This document shows, in pieces, positions 12,654 to 23,032 of a stretch of 64,000 nucleotides of DNA. Every line of letters starts with the position of its first letter. The first letter of the stretch is position 1. Under the pieces are notes generated by a model that was not told the DNA's origin, did not search any database, and worked only from the letters and a program-made list of their open reading frames with translations. This DNA is from Termitomyces sp. T153 (lineage: Eukaryota > Basidiomycota > Agaricomycetes > Agaricales > Lyophyllaceae). Location of the stretch: contig JACKQL020000043.1 in NCBI GenBank assembly GCA_018296165.2, positions 186,001 through 250,000 of the forward strand. The letters run 5' to 3'. Position numbers and translations under genes: made by a program.

Positions 12654-14427
12654 AGATACTAGTGGAAAGCGGAATGAACACCCCGTCTAGTACACCTGTA
12701 TCCTCGTTTTTATGCCTAGCTTTATTTGCAGTTGTATCTCAATCAGAACACGCAATTTATTGTCGACGCGTCTCACGTGGTCGTGACTATTTGTTTAGCT
12801 CCCAAATAGTGCTGTTGCATAGTTCAGTCGGACAAAAAAGCTTTCTTCGAAACTGGATACCTTTAGTACTAGAAATTTGGTAGGAAGATGTATTTACAAT
12901 GCCTGTTACAGTTCCAACTTGGTCTGAGCTGAGACTGGGTCTTGTTGTCGAGTCCCTTCGTCGTCGAAGGTCAAGGCGGTTTGTCATGCTTGCCGATTCA
13001 TGGCAAAGCGGAGTTACAATGTTCTCTGAATTCTATCACTCGGACGTGTCGCGTCTTTCACTCTCTTGAGCGTGATTAGTCAACTCTTTTTTATAATCTA
13101 TGGTTAGACGCCGCTTGCAGTGCTTCTCGTGACTATGAAGAGCGCCTGCAGGCGGCCCTTCAAGGGGTCAACGAGGGACAGTAAGTCTAATACAGGATTG
13201 GCCAAAAATCTTAGGGTGTGTGTGTCAAAAGTTCCAATCCCAGGTTAATCTGTCTATGAGTTTGTACTCTAAGCAATTGTTAATTGGTAATTTGCTCTGT
13301 CTGTGTCCGAGTCATTCAGTGTCTGAGCGGACTTCAAATGCCCCTTTGACTAAGGTGTGACATCTCTGTGACGTCCGACTGAAGGGTCCGAGCTACAAGC
13401 ATGCAATAGTTTTGAAACGACGAAACTTGTGTCTCCCTAAACTTACCTTCTTCGAGATTTAAAGCACTGTATATCTTCCTGATAACCCTTCTCTGTTTCA
13501 AATGTAAGTACAGCCGAGCTAAGACATCAATACTATGGGAGGCACGTGTGGATGCAAAATATCACTCCGGTCTGACATGTTCGAATTCGGTTCTTGGCCT
13601 TACAGCTATCCTTTCATCCCCACTCATAAGAGGTAGAACTCTTCGCGGAGCCATCAAATACTTCAAGAATTTGTCAAAGATGGATCTCACGGAAGAGCGC
13701 TTGCTAGAAGGTGTCGGATTCTTCAGTCAGTGAGGAAACCATGGTTTCTGATGCTCATGGTCCTATTCAAGAGGCTATCAAAAATTTCGAGTCGTGAAAA
13801 AAAGCAGAGAAAGGAAAAGCCGACCGTTTTTCCCAAATCATGCACGCTATGAAGGCATCTAGTAGGTTTGGAATACCTTTCGACGCAACGGAAGCGTGCA
13901 ACTGCAACCTTCCCTATTACGCCAACAAAATTGTATCTTGTCCCGATACTCTCGAACGGCCTAATTTCGAGGGACTCTTTACCTTAACCTTAATGACTCT
14001 GCCCAACCAAGGGATCTCTCGTCCGCAGGCTCAGATGATGGTCTTCGTTTTGGACAAAGTTGACAAGTACTGCGATTGGGAAGATCAGGAGATTTCCGAC
14101 GTCTACGAACCTCAAAAGAAGGGAAAAGGCAAAGGCAGATGCAGATGAACACAGGAGAAACAGATTACCCCGAACAAGAGCCTAGTTCTTTCTCGACTAA
14201 GTGCAAGAGAAACCAGAGGATCAGAGGTCGAACGTTGAACCGTTGAAACGGGAAGAGACACGAGAAAGTCATCAAGGAGTACTGTTGTACATTGTAACCC
14301 AAGTTTTTGCCGTACGCATACAACTCCGAGAAAAACTATGTCTGCAATGAGAATCCCCATGTCGACATCAATAATACAACGAGAAAGAATACTAGAAAAC
14401 GAAAAGCCGAAAGCAGTGTCAAACACC
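12654..14427. other. Region without a supported gene; weak ORF fragments
   Basis: The stretch contains two plus-strand open stretches, 13548-13733 (61 codons) and 13840-14148 (102 codons, ending in a basic KKGKGKGRCR tail), and a short open piece near 13097-13180 followed by a gtaagt. They may be parts of a decayed or small spliced gene, but I recognise no domain and could not join them in a convincing frame. The promoter of the minus-strand F-box gene should lie at its left end. Confidence 0.35.
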
Positions 14428-15540
14428 TCAGCAATGAGAGAATTCTCTCCTCAACTGCTCCGCCCAAGCCATCACAAAATACAAGATCCCCGCTGGTAGC
14501 ATGCATTTGATTCCAACTTCCTTCCAATCCCACCTTCTTCCACCCCACGTACCGCCACCCCACCGTTTCCAATATCCATTTCGGCTACTTTTCTTCCCCA
14601 TATCCTTCCCCTGGCCATCCCGTTTATTCCGGTTTCGGTCCCACACCTCTCGCGTCTCCCACCACAGATTACTCGTAACCCATATCTGCACACCGCGACT
14701 CACGCACGTCGTCGTTCCGATCACTGCCCAAGTTATAACGGGCCTCTTCCGATGCTCGAGAATCGAACACGTAACCTGGGTTGCGGGCCAGCAGATGCCT
14801 TGAAGCGCAAGCAACCGAATTAGTGTGGATAAGGGCGAATAGTATATCCGCCATCTCGTCAGGAGTCCGGTGGTTAGAGAAAGACACTGCCAGCCGGTGA
14901 GTATGGCCCACAAGGCCGAGACCACATAGTCTAGGCGTTCGGGAGCATGTGATCCTTCGGGAGGTCGATATATGTGGTAAAAATGATAAAGAGTGCCAAA
15001 GACAGCAGGTACAATGGAGAGAAGACGGGAGAATTCAAAGAGAAGGGGTGTTAGTCGCTGTTGGAGAGTGTTAGGAGGTACAAGTGGTTCTGAAGCGGGC
15101 ACAATTCGTGCGGTAGGTAGATGTCGTGGCTAAATAGTATCTTCAGACATCAATCTCGAAGATGTGTGAACACGCACTGGTTCGTCAATCTCAGTTTCCG
15201 TCTCTCCAGCTCCGCCCTGTCCGGGCGTTGTGCATATGGTTTTTGGCCGTTCTCGGTGCCGAGTAGAAGGGCCCATGCCAGATAGTCGTGACCGCAATCC
15301 AGAGCCCAGCGAAGGATTTTTCGCAGGCCCCGACCACGCCATGTGTACAAGGCCTTCGTCCTCTTCTCCTCGATCGTCCTCGCTCTCGCTGTAAATCTGC
15401 TCCGGAGTACGGCGAGCATACGGATTCTGATGTGGTGCTGCGTTAAGATGGAGCGTTGAGCTTGACTTGAGATGAGGAACACTGAGCGAAGCGGGGCTGG
15501 TTTCCCGTGCCGAATACGCCGGAGGTATATCTGCCCGCAT
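14428..15540 (-). CDS. eos1: EOS1-like ER membrane protein (N-glycosylation family)
   Basis: Two exons in one frame, split by a 48-nt intron (donor gtgcgt, acceptor tttag) just after EIDEP. The last three bases of the intron, TAG, look like an in-frame stop if the intron is not removed. The N-terminal 115 or so residues are disordered, with an acidic ESEDDRGEEDEG patch. The C-terminal domain has four hydrophobic segments and family-like blocks: IVPAVFGTLYHFYHIY, VSALWAILTGWQCLSLTTG, LLALQGICWPATQVT and VIGTTTCVSRGVQIWVTSN. A basic, Gly/Trp-rich loop precedes the last helix. In yeast, Eos1 is an ER protein whose loss impairs N-glycosylation and oxidative-stress tolerance. The assignment is from recalled family sequence and should be confirmed by a profile search. 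Confidence 0.7.
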
Positions 15541-17143
15541 GACAAGGTATTCCGGTAGTACAGGAGTTCAGAGCTACTTGCTCGGGGTTGCAAGCACGTT
15601 TGGTTAGCCGAGTGGAGTGTCCCAGTCTTTTCGTAGCTCTGAATCCTCTGCGTCAAATTGGGCAAAACTCGCTGAAAACGAGAAGAACGTGAGCCTATCT
15701 CACAGCGCACTCTGATTTCTAAAGAACCTTTACTGCTGTTGACAACCAATCAGAATTGTGGACGACCTCGTCAGTTGAAGTTTCGTTAAGGTTTTCTTAC
15801 ATTGTTCTACTTGCTGGCGGTATCTCAACAATAACGCTAAGAAGTTTCTTAGCCAAAACTGGTGGGACCCAATCTAAAAGAAAGATGGAGCTGGAGAAAG
15901 AACCGGAACAGGATGCATGTTGGCTGATCGTGGCAAACCAAAGCTGCCATCACAAAACTCTTGCTGGCACGATTCTCTCTCAGTCAAAACCGATAGTCGA
16001 CTTTCGCCCTCCACGGTTCCCTGGAATGTTGACTTGTTCTGGGGCTTTCATCGTTGTGATACGCACTAAAACTGACTCGGATTCCTCATGTTTCATCACA
16101 TGAAGCGAGGCACTTCAAATCGTATGAGTCATATCGCAAAAATTTCGTTGGCGGCTACGTGCTACTTCTGCACACCACGAGTTACAGATAATTTTCGCAC
16201 GTAATTATGACATCAAGATAGAGATAACTTGGGAGCTGCACCGAAACTTTCTGATGGTGAGTGGTTCTAATGTATTTCTTTCTTATCATACATCTATCTT
16301 TCGTCTACATTCGTTGATCGTGGAAACTTCAGAATGACCTATAATGTCCTTTTGATACATGTTCTACCATGAAACCAATGTTTTCATGTTGCGCAAGACA
16401 TTTACCTTCTCCTGTGTTATCTTGTCGACCATCACGAAGTACATCCGATATCTAACCATGTCAGTATTGTATCGTTGATACCTTATTACAGCTGATTTTT
16501 CTTTCAATAAGATTCAACGTAGCACGGCCCACATCTAACAAAATACAATTGTTTTTGCTTTCCACTTGTGCTCGTAAAAACTCTGAGAAAGACCACCCAC
16601 AGCCAAAATGAAAGAAATTGATTGATGAAAACCAATTGCACTCGGGTCCACAATTATAATGGAGTGTTGATGGTAGGTCTGGTCCCCCAGGGCGTCAATC
16701 TCTGTCTGTTCGGTGATGATCCCCACCCCGACTCAGTTCTAATTATAACTTTCTTAGCGGATTAACCATCTTGCGACTGAAGCAACACCTACGACCCTTT
16801 TTCAGTTTGGGCAAGAATCCATCCGTAAACCTCTTCGGAACCATGTGGGTACAGCGGATGTCTTTTGTCGTGTTTTCCACCCGGAGTCATATTATGTTAA
16901 GTTTGTCAGTCAACGCTGCTTTTTCATCTTCTCAATAATCAATCGCACGGCTGGCCAGATCGTTTTGGAATGCGAACAAGGAGCCATATATATCTACTTA
17001 CATCGAATCCCTTGATCAAGGATCAGTTGACCCACACGTGTGCATGTGCATGTTACCGCACGCAAGGCTTCCCCACTTCTTAAAAGATTTGCAGTTTCTA
17101 TCATGATCAGCGACTAGAACTTCACAACTCATTCCATCAAGCG
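15541..17143. other. Divergent intergenic region, no supported gene
   Basis: 1.6 kb between the divergent starts of the EOS1-like gene and the F-box gene, so it should contain both promoters. A 115-codon plus-strand frame at 15756-16103 has no recognisable domain or splice support and I treat it as chance. No RNA gene or transposon was seen. Confidence 0.45.
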
Positions 17144-18862
17144 ATGGACTCCAGCGACAAGATCCTTTCATATAAGCTCACGACCATAGCAGCCGGCGTA
17201 AATTACAACATACTTCTCGACTCCGAGATCCAGCGAGCAAAGACCCTCTTATCCGATGCGGAACATATACTTGACAAGCTGAACGAAGGCCTCGAGGCTC
17301 TTGTCGCGAGACGAGATGCCCAAGCGGAGCTAATATGCAAATATCGCATAGCACTTGCACCTCACAAACGTCTTGCCCCCGAACTTCTTTCTGAGATCTT
17401 CCTTCACTGTCTCTCTACCACATCCTCCTATTCCAGTATCCCGCCTAAAACCACTGACGCACCTTGGATGTTAGGCCAAGTGTGCGCCCAGTGGAGAGCT
17501 GTCTCTCGTGCTGATCCGCGGCTCTGGCGTCCGACGAAGATGAGTATCTACGACAGACCACATCGCCATCTCGCACATGCTTGCGAGCTCCTTCCTCCTG
17601 CAGCCAGACTATCAGTCGCATTTATCGGACCCCCGGCCCTGGTAACAGTGGCCCTTGTCCCATACCTCTGGCGCATCCATGATTTGACTTTACGAATGGG
17701 GATCGCCGGATACGATGCATTCTTCCAGAACATATCCCCCAATGATTTCATAACGCTGGAATCGGCCGATTTCGATGTCATCGATGGAGCTTTTGAAGAT
17801 ATCACCCTGCGATGGGAGCGGTCGGCCGGAGTTTTCAACCTTGCAAATAAGTTCCGGCAGTTGAGGATCGAAACAGCTGGAGGGTTTCCTATATCGAAGC
17901 TTGGCATCCCTTTGAGCAAAATCACTTCGTTGAACATTAGCGGCGTGAAGGACCTCCACACCCGAGCGGCTATTTCCATCTTGCGAGATTGTCACTGGCT
18001 TGAGACTTTAGACGTCAGCTTCTCCTCGCATGATTCAGGTCTCGCCGAAAGTACCTTGTACCTTCCCCGTCTTCAATCTCTCCGCGTTCGCAACCACCTA
18101 CCTTCTCCTCTTCAACATTCAAGTGTTTGGGATAACCTTTCGTCCCTCAATCTGCTTTCTGTTATCAATATCGATAGCTGCACGCTTTATACCGTGCTCA
18201 AGCGGAGCGTAAATCTGATAGAGTTACATAGCCGTTGTCCGGAAGGGGGTACAATGACATCATTGCCTCGCACTTTACGTCTTCCTAGCTTGCGAAAACT
18301 TTCTCTAACCAACGTTGTGGACACTTGGCTCTTTGATTCCCTCATTGTCCCTTCTCTCCAAGAATTGCTTATCCAGTCAACTCAGGTACCCCTCAATCCA
18401 ACCGCTATCCGTAATCTTCTCGTCTACTCTGGCACCAAGTTGTCAATATTCTGGTTTCAGTCGACACATCCACAACAAACTACGTCCCCTCACGGCCTTC
18501 GTGACTTACTCGACGCCATTCCGTCGGCCCTGCATGTCGAAGACACCCATTCCCTACTCGACGAGTCACTTCTGAAGGAGATTGGTTCTGGCATTCTCTT
18601 GCCACAGCTCGAGTTTTTACGTTGCTGGCCTGAGACCCAGGAGGCATTTCTGGACATGGCGGAAGCACGGGCGCGGCAGTTATCAGGAACAGTGCAGCCA
18701 CCCAGAACACTGAAACAGGCATTTGGTGTCTCGCAGATCGGAGTTCGCCTTCCTAAGCTTACTTTGGCGTCACGTTTACGTCTAGGAAAGTTAAGGCTGA
18801 GAGGTCGTCTTGTTTGCTCATTGTATTCGTCTTCGTCTACTTGGGACGAATACCCAGATTAG
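17144..18862 (+). CDS. F-box domain protein, intronless (Agaricomycete type)
   Basis: A single open frame of 572 codons with no intron. Residues 1-65 form a coiled-coil-like helix (LLSDAEHILDKLNEGLEALV). An F-box of the basidiomycete type follows: HKRLAPELLSEIFLHCL, then the characteristic APWMLGQVCAQWRAVSRADP and LW. The remainder is Leu-rich with spaced LPRLQSLRV, LPSLRKLSL and VPSLQELLI units, the usual degenerate leucine-rich repeat array. Proteins of this class are numerous in mushrooms and are presumed adaptors for SCF ubiquitin ligases; the target cannot be read from sequence. The start at 17144 directly precedes the coiled coil and matches where such proteins begin. Confidence 0.82.
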   Translation: MDSSDKILSYKLTTIAAGVNYNILLDSEIQRAKTLLSDAEHILDKLNEGLEALVARRDAQAELICKYRIALAPHKRLAPELLSEIFLHCLSTTSSYSSIPPKTTDAPWMLGQVCAQWRAVSRADPRLWRPTKMSIYDRPHRHLAHACELLPPAARLSVAFIGPPALVTVALVPYLWRIHDLTLRMGIAGYDAFFQNISPNDFITLESADFDVIDGAFEDITLRWERSAGVFNLANKFRQLRIETAGGFPISKLGIPLSKITSLNISGVKDLHTRAAISILRDCHWLETLDVSFSSHDSGLAESTLYLPRLQSLRVRNHLPSPLQHSSVWDNLSSLNLLSVINIDSCTLYTVLKRSVNLIELHSRCPEGGTMTSLPRTLRLPSLRKLSLTNVVDTWLFDSLIVPSLQELLIQSTQVPLNPTAIRNLLVYSGTKLSIFWFQSTHPQQTTSPHGLRDLLDAIPSALHVEDTHSLLDESLLKEIGSGILLPQLEFLRCWPETQEAFLDMAEARARQLSGTVQPPRTLKQAFGVSQIGVRLPKLTLASRLRLGKLRLRGRLVCSLYSSSSTWDEYPD

Positions 18863-21302
18863 TAGGTGCTCAAATGCACGAAGTTGCACGGTACATTTAT
18901 CAATGGTTCGACACTTGATGAGCTCGGGATCATGCGCTCCGTGTAGTACGGCGCCACACTGAAATACTGCTGGATAGTCCTGATATGTAAAATCTGCCTC
19001 AGTGATTGACTCGGATGACGTTATTATGTGTTCAAACTGGTATAGCTTGGATTATATCAACAAAATATAAGTTTTATGGAGAGCTCGTGGCGATCCACAA
19101 CTTGAAGTACAGGGGAACAAATCTATTCGCACCATCGAAATACTGAAGGTTTCGATTGTGAGAAGATCATAGTGATGAGACAGCTCCCTGATTTTCATTT
19201 CCTCTCGGGTTTCAACTGATTGATGCCGCAACTAAAAATATTCAGATAATTGCACGTAGAAAGGGTAACTGGAGATCGCGACATACCCGTCACCGACTTT
19301 ATTGAAGACTTGGTATTTGAGGTGAATTATATCACCGATCCGACAGGCATATTTAATTGTACTAATACTCCACAAGACTCAACAACATATCATCACATCC
19401 TTGATGCGCAACAACCTGCACCGCACAGTAGGTTTGCTAGTGATGGATGTCATTACTAGCGAGAATCACGATTGCGGTGTATGTATACCAACCCCAACAT
19501 TCTTCTTCGACCTTCTCTAGATCTGATGCAACAAAAGTTTTGGAGCCAATGGCTGGAAAAAGACGGGGAACTACAAGAGAGTAACTCGAAGATTGAGAAC
19601 TGAAGATTGAGAGCTGGCGCAAAGAGCTGTTGATAAGTCAGACGCCTTGGAACAGTGCGAAAAAGAGACAGAGCCCAAATTATAGTATGCAAGGCTCTGA
19701 GGAAACAAGAGACGAAGTGAACGAAGCTAAAAATTTTCAGGGGTTTTTACCCGCAGATTGACAATATGAATGCTTGCCATGATACACAACTATATCCACG
19801 CGCCAAATGAATGAACCCCAAGAAGTAGCGACTATTCTTGTCTTGTCCTCCATGAATTCTAGTCTACCAAACGTGATCCGGATATCACTGCAGGCGCCGG
19901 AAGCTGTTTGCCTTGGGAAAAGTACAAAATAAATATGTTATGCCATTGCTAATGCACATATTTCAGGGGGGAAAGGCATTAGACAATGGAAAATGACTTC
20001 TTCCATAACAAAAAGCTGACAAAGAAATGGCATAACATGTTTCGAACAATTTCCCTTTTTCCAAGGGAAACAATTTCCGGCGCCCGCAGTGTATGTAGCC
20101 TAGATCTCTTTGTCGGAGAAATTCGGCCGATTTTGGGCGAATCCACCCTTAGTCGTCCATAGAGTAGAATCTCCAACTCAAACAGCGGGAAAATTGCCTG
20201 GATTGAAATGCGAAAAAATACAGGTGGAGCTGTTTCAGTGGTAGAGAAAAGCAAGATGGTGGTATGCTTCCAGGGAAACCTGACGAACGGATGCAACTGA
20301 GATGTTATTTTATCGCTGAATTGTTGTAGAGATGATATCGATACCATTCGATAGAACATCGTATCTTGATTCGTGGAAAGTGATGGCATGGATGTAAGGA
20401 GATGGAGGTGTAGTAATCAACGAGAGCAATGCGCGTGACGGTATTAGATCGCCAGGCTGTCTACACGTAAGAGCTCTCTAGAGGAACGAGGACAGGTTCA
20501 GCATAGGTTCAATGCCATTTCTTCAGTTTCAGGAAGGAGGGAGTACCAGCGGCGGCAAAAGCTAGGGAATGGAAGTCTTCACTATGCTCGGGATCATGGA
20601 AAATACGTACGTGTTGTGCGTGTTCTTTGTATCTCCTGTTGCTACTGCCCTCTCAATCTCTGTTTTCTAGCATAGCCAGCCGCTGAGATTTATTGTGATT
20701 ACATACCAAATATGAATATTCCGAATAAATCCAGCAGCATAGGCGGAAGGGGACCTTCCAATTCCTACCATAGGTACTGCAATGCATCCCAGAGAAGATA
20801 CAGCAAGTCCTGACAAGGCTCTGAATAGGACCACTCTTCAGAGAACAAAACTCGGAAAAAATGAAAGTGGTAACTTCTAGAATAAGAGTCGTGAATCTGT
20901 CATTGTTACGCAATCAACCAGAAAGGTCTACAAATAAGTAGCGCATTCGTGGTAGAAACGAGTATACTTAAAATACATACATTGAGATGAAGGAAGAGAG
21001 AAAGAGAGTAGTCTACCGATAAATTTCAACAATCACATCTGAGATATACATGTACATATACGTAAAGCATCACTTGTAATCTTATCTTCGCTCCTATATA
21101 CATCTGTACTTTACGGTTTTTTAGACACTATTCCAAGTCGATTGAGGTAAGTACTCGAATAGGATCTATCTACTTACAAATGGCCTCGCTAGACTTTCTA
21201 TGGGCGTCATGTCACAATGGAAGATGCTAGAACGTCGAGTTAGTATGTCAAACCTATATATCTGAGTCACAAATTCTTGGAGATCAATCTCATTCACACA
21301 AT
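18863..21302. other. Gene-free region apart from a MITE
   Basis: 2.4 kb with only short incoherent ORFs on both strands. It holds the 206-bp inverted-repeat element at 19886-20091. The right end should carry the promoter of the AlkB-like gene. Confidence 0.45.
19886..20091. mobile_element. CACTA-like MITE (non-autonomous inverted-repeat element)
   Basis: The element begins CACTGCAGGCGCCGGAA and ends TTCCGGCGCCCGCAGTG, so its ends are inverted copies differing at one of 17 positions. The match continues imperfectly inward to ATGTTATGCCATT on both arms, giving arms of about 60-67 nt around a spacer of roughly 75 nt. It is flanked by TAT on each side (19883-19885 and 20092-20094), a 3-bp target duplication. 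CACT termini plus a 3-bp duplication fit the CACTA/EnSpm superfamily. No coding capacity. Confidence 0.75.
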
Positions 21303-22510
21303 ATGTCCAGCGACGACCAACAAGCTGATGCAGGCGATGGATGGCACGTAGTCAGTCATAGCAAACGAGGTCACGGTGCTAGTCGTGGCAGAGGCCAGCA
21401 CCTCCCTACATCGTTTAGTGGGAGAGCCAACCGTCAGCAGACAGCGCCTCGTGTTGTTCATCCACCGCCTCCCGGACCTATACTTGGTGTAGGCGATCCT
21501 TTAGGTGCTGGGGACTCTTATCTGGTCGCGGATGTTCTGCCGCAAGAGCTTGCGGAGAGTGCGTTTGAGAATATGAGAGCGGAGGTTAAGTGGAATGTCA
21601 TGCACCATCGAGGTATGAGATGCCTGTGTTCCTGACAAGCAGACCTCATGCACACGATTTTACATAGGAGGTGAGGTCCCCAGACTCGTTGCAGTCGAAG
21701 GTGAAGTTGCAGAAGATGGAAGGTATGAATAGCCTTTGTTGCTAAGCCAATTACCTGAGAAGATAGATTATAGTTTTCCACTCTACCGCCACCCTGCAGA
21801 TGAATCCCCTCCTCTCTCCCCTTTCTCTCCAACTGTAGCGCAAATACGTGACCACGTCCAAAAAGTGCGTACTAATTGGATTGAAATCGGTGTTACGACT
21901 TACACCACCTTAGGTACTCAATCACCCTGTCAACCACGTCCTCATCCAACATTACCGCTCTGGAAAAGATTATATATCCGAACACTCAGACAAGACGATA
22001 GACGTCCTGTGGGGGTCTAACATCGTCAATGTCAGCATCGGCGCTCAGCGTGTTATGACTCTCCGCGAAAAAGGGCCACCTAGGAACGGCTCTGCTCCGC
22101 CTCAAGACAACGAGAAAGTTCCCCGAGCGTCGCAACGTATTCCGCTCCCTCACAACTCGATGTTCGTCATGGGACCCCAGACGAACAAGAAGTGGCTACA
22201 CGGGATCAATCATGATAATCGCGCGTTAAAATCTAAATCCTCTGCTGAGCTGTTCAATAACGGCGAACGTATTAGCTTAACGTTCCGCTATATTGGAACC
22301 TTCTTGACTGCGGATGAAAGCAAGATTTTCGGGCAGGGCGCTAAAGGGAAGACAAGGGAGACAGCGCGGCCTGTCGTTCTTGGGGGAAAGGAGGGTGGGG
22401 CGCTCATTCGTGCGTTCGGGGAAGAGAATCATAGAAATAATTTTGATTGGAACAGGAACTATGGAAGAGGATTCGATGTCTTGCATTTCAATGTGCACGA
22501 CGACGCCTAG
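21303..22510 (+). CDS. AlkB-like 2-oxoglutarate/Fe(II) dioxygenase
   Basis: Four exons: 21303-21612, 21668-21722, 21774-21864 and 21914-22510. Joining the introns gives one continuous frame. The N-terminal 60 residues are a low-complexity RGRGQ-containing tail. The catalytic domain shows the nucleotide-recognition region (HPVNHVLIQHYRSGKDYI), the iron ligands His and Asp in EHSDKT, the core strand NIVNVSIGAQRVMTLR, a candidate distal His in KWLHGI, and the 2-oxoglutarate Arg in GERISLTFRYIG. These match the order of the AlkB family (2OG-FeII_Oxy_2), whose members remove alkyl groups from nucleic acids or sometimes proteins. Which ALKBH subgroup it belongs to, and the substrate, cannot be decided here. 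The tail could aid RNA or DNA binding (inference). Confidence 0.85.
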
Positions 22511-23032
22511 TACGGCACTTTCAAAGTTGAAACCTTTGCTTACTCACCTGAATAATTATTCATCCATTCAGATATCTTTGGGAAAAGTTCTGGGCTACTT
22601 CTATGTATGCCCTCTGCATCCCCAAGCATTCCGGGATCACAAGCGTTCTCGGAGACATCAACGTACCTGTCGATCCTTTGTTCCTCAACACCGTGATCCT
22701 TGAATGTTTGAATGTCTGAATGTCGCAGTAAATCTCAGACATACGGTTGGCGATTGTAAGGTACTGGCAGGGCCTTGAGGCTCCATTCGGAAGAAGTACG
22801 CAGTGATGATGTTGTAATTTCTGATGCAATCCAGAAGTTCAAGCGGGGTTCGGCGGAAAGTATTTGATCCTTTTCACGCGCACCACCGTGTCTAGTCCCT
22901 CGTTTTCCTTACAAACGCTGCTGCAGTGCACTCCCAGCCACTCCGTCGACGTTCGCTTAATCTATTTCCTCGCTTCTGAAGGACCGCGTCGGGGGAAGAC
23001 GTCTGTCAGTTCTAAGGGTTAGGGTTACCGAA
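22511..23032. other. Intergenic stretch between tandem genes
   Basis: 0.5 kb between the AlkB-like stop and the proposed start of the membrane protein. Pyrimidine-rich tracts and the leader of the downstream gene are the only notable content. Confidence 0.45.

Noticed and set aside
13548..14148. Two plus-strand ORFs as a spliced gene
   Set aside because: Could not join them in frame with credible splice sites, and no domain was recognised; left as a weak mention.
15150..15749. 199-codon minus-strand ORF over the 5' end of the EOS1-like gene
   Set aside because: It lies in another frame over a gene with good splicing and domain support; no domain of its own.
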